Assembly (NCBI GenBank): GCA_902543575.1
Contig: CACBYV010000008.1
Span: forward strand, 1-64,000
DNA: 64,000 nt
Reading direction: 5' to 3'
DNA from: an uncultured Pelagibacteraceae bacterium
GTDB lineage: Bacteria; Pseudomonadota; Alphaproteobacteria; Pelagibacterales; Pelagibacteraceae
Made by a program: the position numbers and the translations under genes. How positions within the stretch are numbered: position 1 is the first letter of the stretch; every line of letters begins with the position of its first letter. Positions 9,569-18,382 of this stretch are shown here, one piece after another. The notes under the pieces are model-generated. The model saw nothing but the letters and a program-made list of their open reading frames with translations. It did not search any database and was not told the DNA's origin.

Positions 9569-10596
9569 TGGAACAAGCAGAAGTAAATTCAAAAAATTGG
9601 AAATCATTAATTAAACCAGCAAAACTAGATGTTCAATTAAGTGATGATAAAGCATTTGCAAAAATCACTGCTGAACCACTTGAAAAAGGATATGGGTTAA
9701 CTCTTGGTAATTCATTAAGAAGAATACTTTTATCCTCTATTAGAGGAACCGCTGTAACTTCTATTCAGATAGATGGCGTATTGCATGAATTTACATCAAT
9801 TAAGGGTGTAAGAGAAGATGTTACAGATATCGTATTAAACGTAAAATCTTTAGCTCTCAAAAGTTCATCAGATGTCTCAAAAAAATTAATACTTGATGCT
9901 AAAGGTCCAGGAGAAATTAAAGCATCTGATATATCACCAGTTGCAGATGTTGAAATATTAAATCCTGATTTAGTTATTTGTAACTTAGACGAGAATACAA
10001 AATTTCATATGGAAATGTCAGTAGGTACTGGAAAAGGATATGTTTCAGCTGATATGAATAAACCAGAGGAACCACCTTTAGGTTTAATTCCAATAGATTC
10101 GTTGTTTAGTCCAGTAAAAAAAGTGTCTTATTCAGTCAGTACTGCAAGAGAGGGAAAAGCATTAGATTATGATAAATTAACAATGGAAGTTGAGACAAAT
10201 GGGTCAATATCTGCAGAAGATGCTGTTGCATATTCAGCTAGAATTTTTCAGGATCAATTAGGTATGTTTGTTAATTTTGATGAACCACAAGAAGTTATTG
10301 TTAAAGAACAACCATCTGAGCCAGAATTTAATAAAAATTTATTGAGAAAAGTTGATGAATTAGAACTTTCTGTAAGATCAATGAACTGTCTAAAAAATGA
10401 TAACATTATTTATATAGGTGATTTAGTTCAAAAATCTGAAGGTGAAATGTTAAGAACACCTAACTTTGGAAGAAAGTCTTTAAATGAAATTAAAGAAGTA
10501 TTAACAGGCATGTCATTATATCTTGGAATGGAAATTCCAAACTGGCCACCAGATAATATTGCTGAACTATCAAAAAAACTTGAGGAAGCAATCTAA
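9568..10596 (+). CDS. rpoA: DNA-directed RNA polymerase subunit alpha
   Basis: The alpha subunit dimer scaffolds RNA polymerase and contacts UP elements and activators. The N-terminal assembly domain contains [19 protein letters not shown] (about residues 38-56). The C-terminal domain (about 265-342) has the two helix-hairpin-helix DNA-contacting stretches ([22 protein letters not shown] and [17 protein letters not shown]). The 342 residues are standard length for Alphaproteobacteria. Confidence 0.97.
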   Translation: MEQAEVNSKNWKSLIKPAKLDVQLSDDKAFAKITAEPLEKGYGLTLGNSLRRILLSSIRGTAVTSIQIDGVLHEFTSIKGVREDVTDIVLNVKSLALKSSSDVSKKLILDAKGPGEIKASDISPVADVEILNPDLVICNLDENTKFHMEMSVGTGKGYVSADMNKPEEPPLGLIPIDSLFSPVKKVSYSVSTAREGKALDYDKLTMEVETNGSISAEDAVAYSARIFQDQLGMFVNFDEPQEVIVKEQPSEPEFNKNLLRKVDELELSVRSMNCLKNDNIIYIGDLVQKSEGEMLRTPNFGRKSLNEIKEVLTGMSLYLGMEIPNWPPDNIAELSKKLEEAI

Positions 10597-11039
10597 TGAG
10601 ACATAAAATGGGCTATAAAAAGCTCAATAGAACTTCAGAACACAGAAAAGCTCTTATTAAAAATATGCTCAACTCATTAATTAAATATGAGCAAATCACA
10701 ACAACATTACCCAAAGCAAAAGTTTTAAAACCTCAAGCTGACAAAATTATAACATTGGGTAAGAAAGATACTTTATCTAATACAAAAACTTTAATTTCAA
10801 AATTGCAAGATATTAAATCTACAAATAAAGTTAAAAAAACTCTTTCCAAAAGATATGAAAATAGAAAAGGCGGATATACGAGAATTATTAAGGCTGGATT
10901 TAGATATGGGGATAATGCGCCAATGGCAGTAATAGAATTTGTAGACAGAGACGTTGAAGCAAAAAGAGTTGATAAAAAGAAAAAAAACCCAAATAAAGAT
11001 ACACCAAAAGTAGAAGATAAAAAGCAAGCTACAGCTTAA
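10596..11039 (+). CDS. rplQ: 50S ribosomal protein L17
   Basis: L17 sits near the exit tunnel opening. It begins [20 protein letters not shown] and contains the [28 protein letters not shown] block. The 147 residues exceed E. coli's 127 owing to a Lys-rich C-terminal tail, a feature common in Alphaproteobacteria. It is the last gene of the ribosomal cluster. Confidence 0.97.
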   Translation: MRHKMGYKKLNRTSEHRKALIKNMLNSLIKYEQITTTLPKAKVLKPQADKIITLGKKDTLSNTKTLISKLQDIKSTNKVKKTLSKRYENRKGGYTRIIKAGFRYGDNAPMAVIEFVDRDVEAKRVDKKKKNPNKDTPKVEDKKQATA

Positions 11040-11060
11040 TCTTTAATTCATATTTTATTT

Positions 11061-11081
11061 AATTGATGTTGTAAATCAATT
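11061..11081 (+). terminator. Possible weak hairpin terminator after rplQ
   Basis: AATTGAT (11061-11067) and ATCAATT (11075-11081) can form a 7-bp stem around a 7-base loop, 22 bases after the rplQ stop, followed by CCTAATTTTTA. The stem is AT-rich and the T stretch short, so termination would be weak. It is the only plausible stem in the 64-base gap between rplQ and the next gene. Confidence 0.35.
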
Positions 11082-11103
11082 ACCTAATTTTTATATTAAT
11101 GAA

Positions 11104-12021
11104 ATGAAAAATATAATTTTTCAATTAATTATAATATTTTTTTTTACAACTAATAATTTAAAAGCAAATCCACCAAAAATTGATGGGTTTAAATTTTATA
11201 CTTTGGATAACGACGACATGCCATGGTTTAATTTAAATAATGAAGAAGATTTAATAGACTTATCAAATATCGATTGCCAATGGAGTCATGGAAAAAAAAC
11301 CAAATGTAGAATGCACTTATCACCTTTATATAACTTTCCTGAAAATGGCGTATCAATTCAAAATGAAAATGTTAGATCTGGCAAATATGCTTGGAAATTT
11401 AAAAATGGGGATGGAGATTGTGGTCAACAAAGAAAATCAGATGAGTGTAATACCTTTAGAGAAAGATCTGAAGTAAGCATGTTAGGATTAAAGTCTAAAA
11501 ATACATGGTTCAAATTTAGTATTTATATACCTGAAAATAGTGAATTTACTATTCCTATAAGTAATACTATATGGCAAATACATTCTAAAGCGGGTCCAGT
11601 TAATTTTATGTTTAGAATTGCTCCAAACGGAGATTTACAATGGACAGATTTTGTTAATCATAGTTTTGGAGGTTTTGACACTTATAAAATTTTAGAAGCA
11701 AATAACGTAAAAGGTAAATGGAATGATTTCGTTATTAATATAGAATTTGTTGAATGGCCAAATAAGAGTTTTATTAAGATTTGGGCTAATAACATACTTG
11801 TAGTTAATTACAATGGATTGACTAATAATAATATAAGTAAACAGTCGTATATGAAGTTTGGAATATACAAAAGTAATATTAATAGGTTTAATATTTTGCA
11901 TAAAGGTAATCCTCCAAAAAGAGCAGATACCATTGTATATTATGACTCCATAGCTATAGGTAAAAAGTGCAAAGACCTTAAGCTAGATCAAGAAAACAAT
12001 AGTTGCAAAAAATTAAAATAA
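11104..12021 (+). CDS. Secreted polysaccharide lyase, heparin lyase I-like family
   Basis: The N-terminus is a signal peptide (residues 1-21, hydrophobic core IIFQLIIIFFFTTNN, likely cleaved after KA), so the product should be exported. The mature part looks like the beta-jelly-roll lyase family that includes heparin lyase I and glucuronan lyases. Visible family-type features are FRERSEV in the first third, NTIWQIHSK with a candidate catalytic His, a GKWNDFVINIEF strand, KFGIYKS and a closing DTIVYYDSIAIGK strand. Six or more cysteines suggest disulfides in the periplasm. The substrate cannot be told from sequence. It sits alone between rplQ and rluC, with no sugar transporter or sulfatase nearby. 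Confidence 0.72.
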   Translation: MKNIIFQLIIIFFFTTNNLKANPPKIDGFKFYTLDNDDMPWFNLNNEEDLIDLSNIDCQWSHGKKTKCRMHLSPLYNFPENGVSIQNENVRSGKYAWKFKNGDGDCGQQRKSDECNTFRERSEVSMLGLKSKNTWFKFSIYIPENSEFTIPISNTIWQIHSKAGPVNFMFRIAPNGDLQWTDFVNHSFGGFDTYKILEANNVKGKWNDFVINIEFVEWPNKSFIKIWANNILVVNYNGLTNNNISKQSYMKFGIYKSNINRFNILHKGNPPKRADTIVYYDSIAIGKKCKDLKLDQENNSCKKLK

Positions 12022-12023
12022 AA

Positions 12024-12932
12024 ATGAAAAAATCAATTAATGTAGATAAATCTTTTAATGACATGCGTGTTGATAGATTTATTCGAAATCATTTAGGAAA
12101 AATTCCACAAGGACTAATTGAAAAAAATCTAAGAAATGGAAAATTAAAATTAAATCAAAAAAAAGTAAAAAGCTCCCAAAAAGTTAAAACTGGTGACAAA
12201 CTTAATATTTATAATTTAAATTTTGATGAAAAAATTGAGCAATACAAAAAAAAATATAATCCTAGTAATGAAATTATAAAAGAAAATGAAGATTTAATTA
12301 TTGAAAATAATGACAATTTTGTTGTTCTAAATAAACAATCTGGAATTTCAGTACAGGGTGGTACAAAATCTAAAAAAAATATAATTGATATATTTGCGAA
12401 AAGTAATTTATTTAAAGATGAAAAGCCTTACTCTGTACACAGATTAGATAAGGATACTTCTGGCGTTTTTATAATTGCAAAGAATAGAGAAACAGCCCAA
12501 CTGCTCACTTCACTTTTTAGATTAAGAAAGGTTTATAAAACCTATCTAGCAATATGCAATGGAGAATTAATTTTAATCGATAAAGGTGTAATTAAAGATG
12601 ATTTGATAAGATTTGAAAATAAAAAAAAAATTGTTGAAAAATCTGAAACAAAATATGAAATTTTAGATAAAAATAATAATGCGACCTTCATTCAGTTAAA
12701 TCCAATTACAGGGAGAAAACACCAACTAAGAAAACAATTATTTAATTTAGGAAATTCTATTATTGGTGATAAAAAATATAATTCAACAAATAACTCGAAA
12801 ATAAATAATAGAAATTTAATGTTACATTCCTATGAAATAAAATTTAAAATAAATGAGAAAAAATACACTTTTAGAGCCACTCCTCCAGATTATTTTAGAA
12901 ATATGTTAAAAACAAAAAGACTTAATTTTTAA
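12024..12932 (+). CDS. rluC: RluC/RluD-type 23S rRNA pseudouridine synthase
   Basis: The enzyme isomerises uridine to pseudouridine in RNA. An S4 RNA-binding domain occupies roughly residues 10-70 ([28 protein letters not shown]). The catalytic motif [15 protein letters not shown] follows, with the catalytic Asp at about residue 142, and the C-terminal [14 protein letters not shown] is also typical. I chose the ATG at 12024 (302 aa) over an in-frame TTG at 12003 that lies inside the upstream gene. The 3' end overlaps the lipB stop on the other strand by 11 bases. RluC is the best guess; which uridines are targeted is not visible. Confidence 0.85.
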   Translation: MKKSINVDKSFNDMRVDRFIRNHLGKIPQGLIEKNLRNGKLKLNQKKVKSSQKVKTGDKLNIYNLNFDEKIEQYKKKYNPSNEIIKENEDLIIENNDNFVVLNKQSGISVQGGTKSKKNIIDIFAKSNLFKDEKPYSVHRLDKDTSGVFIIAKNRETAQLLTSLFRLRKVYKTYLAICNGELILIDKGVIKDDLIRFENKKKIVEKSETKYEILDKNNNATFIQLNPITGRKHQLRKQLFNLGNSIIGDKKYNSTNNSKINNRNLMLHSYEIKFKINEKKYTFRATPPDYFRNMLKTKRLNF

Positions 12933-13545
12933 TATTTGATAAAAAATTTTTTATCAAATCATTCTCAATATTTTTATAATTTTGTTTTTTAATATTATTT
13001 AAATTTGAAATCCCTCTATCTCTGATTCCACAAGGAACTATCTTTTTATATACATTAAGATCATTAGAAATATTTAATGCAAAACCGTGATAAGCAATCC
13101 ACTTCTTTACTTTTATGCCTATTGCTGCAATTTTATCTATTTTACCAGATTTATTCTCAAACCAAATTCCAATATTTTTTCTATCAGCAAAACACTTTAT
13201 ATCGTAATTTTTTAGAGTATTTATAATTGTCTTTTCAATTGCAGTTATAATTTTTTTTATATTCTTGCCTCTTTTGTTTAAGTCAATCACAAAATAAAAA
13301 ACCAATTGACCAGGACCATGATATGTTATTTTTCCTCCTCTATTCGTTTTAATAAAGTTTATAGATTTGTCTAAAATTTCATTATCATTAAAACTTGTTC
13401 CACCTGTATAAATCTCTTCATGTTCAAGTATCCAAATAAGTTCTTTATTCTTTTTTTCTTTGATTTGCTCCAATCTATCTTCAAGTATATCTATCGCAGA
13501 TTTATATTTTATTGGTTTTACTGACTTTTTGATCTCTATTGTCAT
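12922..13545 (-). CDS. lipB: Lipoyl(octanoyl) transferase
   Basis: LipB moves octanoyl groups from acyl carrier protein onto the lipoyl domains of 2-oxoacid dehydrogenases and the glycine cleavage H protein. The 207 residues contain [15 protein letters not shown] (about 70-84), [20 protein letters not shown] with the conserved Lys near 145, and [10 protein letters not shown] with the catalytic Cys near 172. It is convergent with rluC and divergent from mgtE. Confidence 0.95.
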   Translation of the reverse strand: MTIEIKKSVKPIKYKSAIDILEDRLEQIKEKKNKELIWILEHEEIYTGGTSFNDNEILDKSINFIKTNRGGKITYHGPGQLVFYFVIDLNKRGKNIKKIITAIEKTIINTLKNYDIKCFADRKNIGIWFENKSGKIDKIAAIGIKVKKWIAYHGFALNISNDLNVYKKIVPCGIRDRGISNLNNIKKQNYKNIENDLIKNFLSNIKN

Positions 13546-13606
13546 TATAAATTTGTATTATTTTTATTTTGTATTAATAGTGCCAACTAAATTATAGGTA
13601 AATTTT

Positions 13607-14980
13607 ATGACTATAGTGAAAAAAATAAAAGATAAAAAAGTTAACTTTGAATTTAACAAAGAATTCATCAAAGTTGTCACAGATAAAATTGCCTCAAATG
13701 ATGCTGGATTTATTACAAATTCGTTCAATGCTATGCATCCAGCAGATGCTGCTGATATAATTGAACATTTAAGTCAAAATGACAGAGAAAACTTAATAAA
13801 ATTAAATAGTTTCAAAGTTGATCCTGAAGTTTTTGTTGAATTAAATGAATCAATACAGTCTGAGATGATTGCTTATTTATCATCTGATTCGATAGTGAAT
13901 ATACTAAAAAATTTAGAGTCAGATGATGCAATTAAGATTTTAGAAAATGTTGATGAAAAAGAAAAAAATACAATCCTTAGCTCATTACCTCCAAAAGACC
14001 GATTTGCATTACTTGAAAGCCTAAGTTATCCAGAAGACTCAGCTGCTAGATTAATGCAACGTGAATTTACAGCAATACCAAGTAATTGGTCTGTAGGACA
14101 AACAATAGACTATCTAAGAGAAAATAAAGAACTTCCTGAAGAATTTCTAGAAATATTTATAGTTGATCAAGAATTCAAACCCATTGGTACAGTACCTTCA
14201 TCAAGAGTATTACGAACTCCAAGAGAAACAAAAATGATGTCTATTATGGCCGAATCTCAAACATTAATTCCGGTCGATATGGATAGAGAGGAAGTAGGTA
14301 ATTTATTTGAAAATTATAATTTGAGTTCAGCTGCTGTAGTAGATAAGTCTGACAAATTAGTCGGGATGATAGCTTATGACGATGTTCTAACAGTGTTAAA
14401 AGAGGAAGCTGAAGAGGATGCACTTAGATTAGCTGGGGTAGGTGACGAAGAAATAACTGATGGAGTAATAACAAAAACAAAGAGAAGATTTAATTGGTTG
14501 TTATTAAACTTGTTTACTGCTTTTCTAGCAACTTATTGCATTAGTCTATTTGGCGCTACCATAGAGCAAATGGTAGTATTGGCTTTTTTAATGCCAATCG
14601 TTGCATCAATGGGTGGTAACGCAGGTATGCAAACATTAGCTGTCACAGTAAGATCTTTAGCAACACAGGATTTAACAAAAAATAATTTTACTAACAATAT
14701 TATTAAAGAATTTAATATTGGAGTTTTAAATGGAGTTATTTTTGCAATTATAAGTTCTTTGATAGTTCAACTATGGTTTAATGATATTCAGCTCTCCCTA
14801 ATAATTTCAATTTCAATGGTTTTAACTATGATAGTAGCTGGTCTTTTTGGTATTTTAGTCCCTGTAACATTAAATAAAATGAAAATTGATCCTGCAATTT
14901 CTTCAAGTGTTTTTGTTACAACAATAACAGATGTAATTGGATTTGTATCTTTCTTAGGTGTGGGAGCTTATTTTTTATAA
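13607..14980 (+). CDS. mgtE: Magnesium transporter MgtE
   Basis: MgtE is a homodimeric Mg2+ channel gated by cytosolic Mg2+. The 457 residues show the three expected parts: an N-terminal helical domain (MHPADAADIIEHLSQ and repeats), two CBS domains (about 150-275, including LMQREFTAIPSNWSVG), and five membrane segments from about 295 with MPIVASMGGNAGMQTLAVTVR, the pore-lining signature. Its stop codon directly abuts the stop codon of panC on the opposite strand. Confidence 0.95.
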   Translation: MTIVKKIKDKKVNFEFNKEFIKVVTDKIASNDAGFITNSFNAMHPADAADIIEHLSQNDRENLIKLNSFKVDPEVFVELNESIQSEMIAYLSSDSIVNILKNLESDDAIKILENVDEKEKNTILSSLPPKDRFALLESLSYPEDSAARLMQREFTAIPSNWSVGQTIDYLRENKELPEEFLEIFIVDQEFKPIGTVPSSRVLRTPRETKMMSIMAESQTLIPVDMDREEVGNLFENYNLSSAAVVDKSDKLVGMIAYDDVLTVLKEEAEEDALRLAGVGDEEITDGVITKTKRRFNWLLLNLFTAFLATYCISLFGATIEQMVVLAFLMPIVASMGGNAGMQTLAVTVRSLATQDLTKNNFTNNIIKEFNIGVLNGVIFAIISSLIVQLWFNDIQLSLIISISMVLTMIVAGLFGILVPVTLNKMKIDPAISSSVFVTTITDVIGFVSFLGVGAYFL

Positions 14981-15784
14981 TCAAAAATTATCAATCAATC
15001 TTACATCATTAATATGATATGCAACAAATAGTCTATATTTAGATTTTAAATTATTTAATTTCATTTTTTTTTCATCTCTAAATTCAAGATAATCAATTTT
15101 AATTTTAAATTTATTTTCAAGCTCATATTTGGATTTTGACAAATCAACAAATTTATTAGTTTGTGAGAGTCTTTTAATCTTGTCTAATTTGATAGCTATT
15201 TTTGATGCTTTTTTTATGGATGATTTATTTAACAATTTGTTTCTTGTGGATAAAGCAATTTTATTATTTTCTCGAATGGTAGGACAACCAACAATATTTA
15301 TTTTATATTTTTTTCCTAATATTCTTTTAATTAACATGTATTGTTGAAAATCTTTTTCACCCATATAAACATGCTTAGATTTAACAATAGATAACAATCT
15401 ATTCATCACGTTTAATACACCTTCAAAATGACCTTTTCTATATTTAGCACATAAAATTTTATCAGATTTGTTAATTTTAAAATTTTTCATTTTTTTTTTA
15501 TATATTTCATTAACCTCTGGTAAAAATAAATAATTAACTTTGAGTTTTTTTAATATTGAAATATCTTTTCTTATATTCCTAGGATAATTCTTAAAATCTT
15601 TTTTTTGATTAAATTGTGTTGGATTAACAAAAATACTTACTATTGTTTCTTTGTTATTTTTTTGTGAAATTTTAATTAAAGATTCGTGACCTTTATGAAT
15701 CCCACCCATTGTTGGTACAAATCCAACATTTTTGTAATTTTTTAATGCCTTATTTAGTTCAAAAACATTTTTTAAAATTTTCAT
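14981..15784 (-). CDS. panC: Pantothenate synthetase (pantoate-beta-alanine ligase)
   Basis: It joins pantoate and beta-alanine using ATP, the last step to vitamin B5. The nucleotidyl-transferase motifs are visible: PTMGGIHKGHESLI (HxGH at residues 30-33), VNPTQFN, and YMGEKDFQQYMLIKR. At 267 residues it is slightly short compared with about 283. No panB or panD is adjacent. Only 34 bases separate its start from divergent galU. Confidence 0.94.
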   Translation of the reverse strand: MKILKNVFELNKALKNYKNVGFVPTMGGIHKGHESLIKISQKNNKETIVSIFVNPTQFNQKKDFKNYPRNIRKDISILKKLKVNYLFLPEVNEIYKKKMKNFKINKSDKILCAKYRKGHFEGVLNVMNRLLSIVKSKHVYMGEKDFQQYMLIKRILGKKYKINIVGCPTIRENNKIALSTRNKLLNKSSIKKASKIAIKLDKIKRLSQTNKFVDLSKSKYELENKFKIKIDYLEFRDEKKMKLNNLKSKYRLFVAYHINDVRLIDNF

Positions 15785-15818
15785 TTTTAATAAATATGAT
15801 TATAAGTAAAACATCTTA

Positions 15819-16634
15819 ATGATTAAACAAGCTATTATTCCTCTTGCTGGTTTGGGTACACGTTTGTTACCTTTGACAAGTGTTTTTCCTAAAGAACTGC
15901 TACCAATAAATGGAAAACCAGGAATTGAGTATATTTTAGATGAATGTATTGAAGCTGGTGTAAGTGAAATAATTTTTATTATTTCAAAAAAAAAAGAGAT
16001 GATAAAGAAATATTTCAATAATGATAATTTTTACAAATCAATTATAAAAAAAAAGAAAGATCCGAGAATAATCAAAGAGTACAAAAAAATCCTTTTTTTT
16101 AGAAAAAAAATTAAATTTGTTTATCAAAATAAACCCATGGGAACAGGAGATGCTGTACTTAAAACTAAAAAATTTATCAAAAATAATTATTTTTTAATGT
16201 TGTTACCTGATGATTTAATTATGAAAAAGAATTGTTCAAAAGATATGATAAAAATTCATAAAAAATTAAAAGGATCTGTAATGGCTAGTATGAAAGTTAA
16301 AAAAAACAACGTAGATCGCTGGGGTATTTATTCAATAAAAAAAAATATTGATAAATTAAATTTTAAAATTGCCGATGTAATTGAAAAACCTAATACTAAA
16401 GATGCTCCTTCAAATAACGCTGTTATAGGAAGATATATTTTATCAAAAAAAATTTTTCATTATTTAAAAAATCAAAAAAAAGGTAAAGGTGGAGAAATAC
16501 ATATTACAGATGCAATAAGAAGAATGATATTAGATCAAAATTTATTCATCGGACATAAATTTAAAGGTAATTATTTAGATTGTGGATCTTTGAAAGGTTA
16601 TATTAAATCAGGAATTGAAATTTCTAAGTTATGA
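15819..16634 (+). CDS. galU: UTP-glucose-1-phosphate uridylyltransferase
   Basis: It makes UDP-glucose from UTP and glucose-1-phosphate. The nucleotide-binding start IIPLAGLGTRLLPLTSVFPKE is diagnostic, with the catalytic-site DDLIM loop near the middle and VIEKP further on. The 271 residues are slightly short (usual about 290). It overlaps ugd by 4 bases, so the pair forms an operon that turns glucose-1-phosphate into UDP-glucuronate. A tract of ten A residues lies at 15986-15995. Confidence 0.93.
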   Translation: MIKQAIIPLAGLGTRLLPLTSVFPKELLPINGKPGIEYILDECIEAGVSEIIFIISKKKEMIKKYFNNDNFYKSIIKKKKDPRIIKEYKKILFFRKKIKFVYQNKPMGTGDAVLKTKKFIKNNYFLMLLPDDLIMKKNCSKDMIKIHKKLKGSVMASMKVKKNNVDRWGIYSIKKNIDKLNFKIADVIEKPNTKDAPSNNAVIGRYILSKKIFHYLKNQKKGKGGEIHITDAIRRMILDQNLFIGHKFKGNYLDCGSLKGYIKSGIEISKL

Positions 16635-17920
16635 AAATTTGTATGATAGGATCTGGTTATGTTGGTTTGGTTAGTGGAGCTTGTTTTTCTGATCTAGGCA
16701 ATACAGTTATTTGTGTAGATATTAATAAAGAAATTATAGAAAAATTGAATAAAGGAATAGTACCGATTTATGAACCCGGTCTACAAGAATTGGTTGTAAG
16801 AAATTTAAAAAAAAAAAGACTTTTATTTTCAACAAATATTTCTAATTCAATAAAAAAGTCAGATATTATATTTATTTGTGTCGGAACACCTACCAAAAAT
16901 AATAAAGCTGATTTGAAATATGTATTTAATGTTATCAAAAGTATAAAATCTAATCTAAATAAATATAAAATAATAGTTACTAAATCTACAGTTCCGGTTA
17001 CCACGGGTGATAAAATTACAAAAATCTTAAAATCAAATATAAATAAAAATAAGTTTGATGTTGTATCTAATCCTGAATTTTTAAGAGAAGGTGAAGCTAT
17101 TAGAGATTTTCAATTTCCAGATAGAGTTGTAGTAGGCACAAGCAGTAACAAAGCAAATAATATTATGAAAAAATTATATCTTCCTTTAATTAAAAAGGGT
17201 GGAAGATATTTTCATACTTCTAGAAGATCGGCTGAACTAATTAAATATGCATCAAACGCTTTTTTAGCGACTAAAATTACATTTATTAATGAAATAGCCA
17301 ATTTATGTGAAAAATCAAATATTGATGTTAAAGAAGTAGCAATTGGAATGGGTTTAGATGAAAGAATTGGAAGCAGATTTCTACGTGCTGGTCCAGCCTA
17401 TGGTGGATCATGTTTCCCAAAGGATACAAGGGCACTGGTTTCAACTGGTCGAATGTTTAAAACTAATCTTTCAGTTGTAAAATCAGTAATTAGTTCAAAT
17501 GATAAAAGATCTAATTTATTACTAAATAAAATTAGCAAAATAATGAATAACAAAATTAAAAATAAAAATATTACATTTTTGGGTGTTACTTTTAAACCAG
17601 GAACTGATGATATGAGAGAATCTTCCTCATTAAAACTGATACCAGCCTTATCAAGAAAAGGTGCATATATAAATTATTATGAACCAACAGGTAATAAAAA
17701 GGAATTAAAATCCAAGAATATAAACTTTTCTGAAAATATAAAAGATGCTTGTAAAAGCGCAGATTTAATAATTATTCATACAGAATGGAATGAATTTAAA
17801 CAACTCAACTTTAAAAAAATTACCAAAAAAAGAAATTTCAAAGTTTTTGATATGAGAAATCTTTATTCAACTTCTGAAATGAAAAAAAATAAAATAAATT
17901 ATTTTAGTATTGGTAGATAA
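16631..17920 (+). CDS. ugd: UDP-glucose 6-dehydrogenase
   Basis: It oxidises UDP-glucose to UDP-glucuronate with NAD+. The Rossmann motif GSGYVGLVSGACFSDLG is at residues 7-23, VGTP near 84-87, and the catalytic segment GGSCFPKD places the thiolate at Cys261. The 429 residues are full length. It is coupled to galU. A run of eleven A residues at 16807-16817 lies within the gene and is the longest homopolymer I noticed. The stop codon abuts that of ridA. Confidence 0.95.
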   Translation: MKICMIGSGYVGLVSGACFSDLGNTVICVDINKEIIEKLNKGIVPIYEPGLQELVVRNLKKKRLLFSTNISNSIKKSDIIFICVGTPTKNNKADLKYVFNVIKSIKSNLNKYKIIVTKSTVPVTTGDKITKILKSNINKNKFDVVSNPEFLREGEAIRDFQFPDRVVVGTSSNKANNIMKKLYLPLIKKGGRYFHTSRRSAELIKYASNAFLATKITFINEIANLCEKSNIDVKEVAIGMGLDERIGSRFLRAGPAYGGSCFPKDTRALVSTGRMFKTNLSVVKSVISSNDKRSNLLLNKISKIMNNKIKNKNITFLGVTFKPGTDDMRESSSLKLIPALSRKGAYINYYEPTGNKKELKSKNINFSENIKDACKSADLIIIHTEWNEFKQLNFKKITKKRNFKVFDMRNLYSTSEMKKNKINYFSIGR

Positions 17921-18382
17921 TTAATTAAGATCAAATATTGCATCAACTTCAACTGCGACACCTAATGGAAGGCTATTAGTGCTGACAGCAGCTCTTGCAT
18001 GCGACCCAGCTTCATCAAATACGCTTTTTATAAGATCTGAGGCTCCATTTATAACTTTTGGTTGCTCAATAAAATTATCAGTAGAATTAACATATCCAGT
18101 AAGTTTCAAACATGATTTAATTTTGGATAAATCATCACCACATGCTTTTTTTGCTTGAGATATTATACTTAATGCACATCTTTTTGCTGCCTCATAACCT
18201 TGTTCAGTATTATAATCTTTGCCGAGTTTTCCCTTAATTAAATTTCCATTCTCATCAATTGATATTTGACCAGATATATATAGTAAATTTCCAGATATTC
18301 TTGTAGCAGCATATGATCCAACAGGATCATTAGCTTTTGGTAATTTGATATTTAAATTTTTTAAATTTTCATCTGCTGACAT
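17921..18382 (-). CDS. RidA family protein (YjgF/YER057c/UK114)
   Basis: Family members deaminate reactive enamine/imine intermediates released by PLP enzymes. The 153-residue protein has LLYISGQISIDENG near the N-terminus and HARAAVSTNSLPLGVAVEVDAIF at the C-terminus, including the Arg (in the HARAAV segment) that binds the substrate carboxylate in RidA. It is longer than canonical RidA (about 128) and resembles the longer alphaproteobacterial subgroup. It overlaps the topA stop by one base and is the last gene of that operon. Confidence 0.85.
   Translation of the reverse strand: MSADENLKNLNIKLPKANDPVGSYAATRISGNLLYISGQISIDENGNLIKGKLGKDYNTEQGYEAAKRCALSIISQAKKACGDDLSKIKSCLKLTGYVNSTDNFIEQPKVINGASDLIKSVFDEAGSHARAAVSTNSLPLGVAVEVDAIFDLN

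Noticed and set aside
12003..12023. TTG start for rluC inside the lyase gene
   Set aside because: The seven extra residues (MQKIKIK) are not part of the S4 domain; the ATG at 12024 fits family length better.
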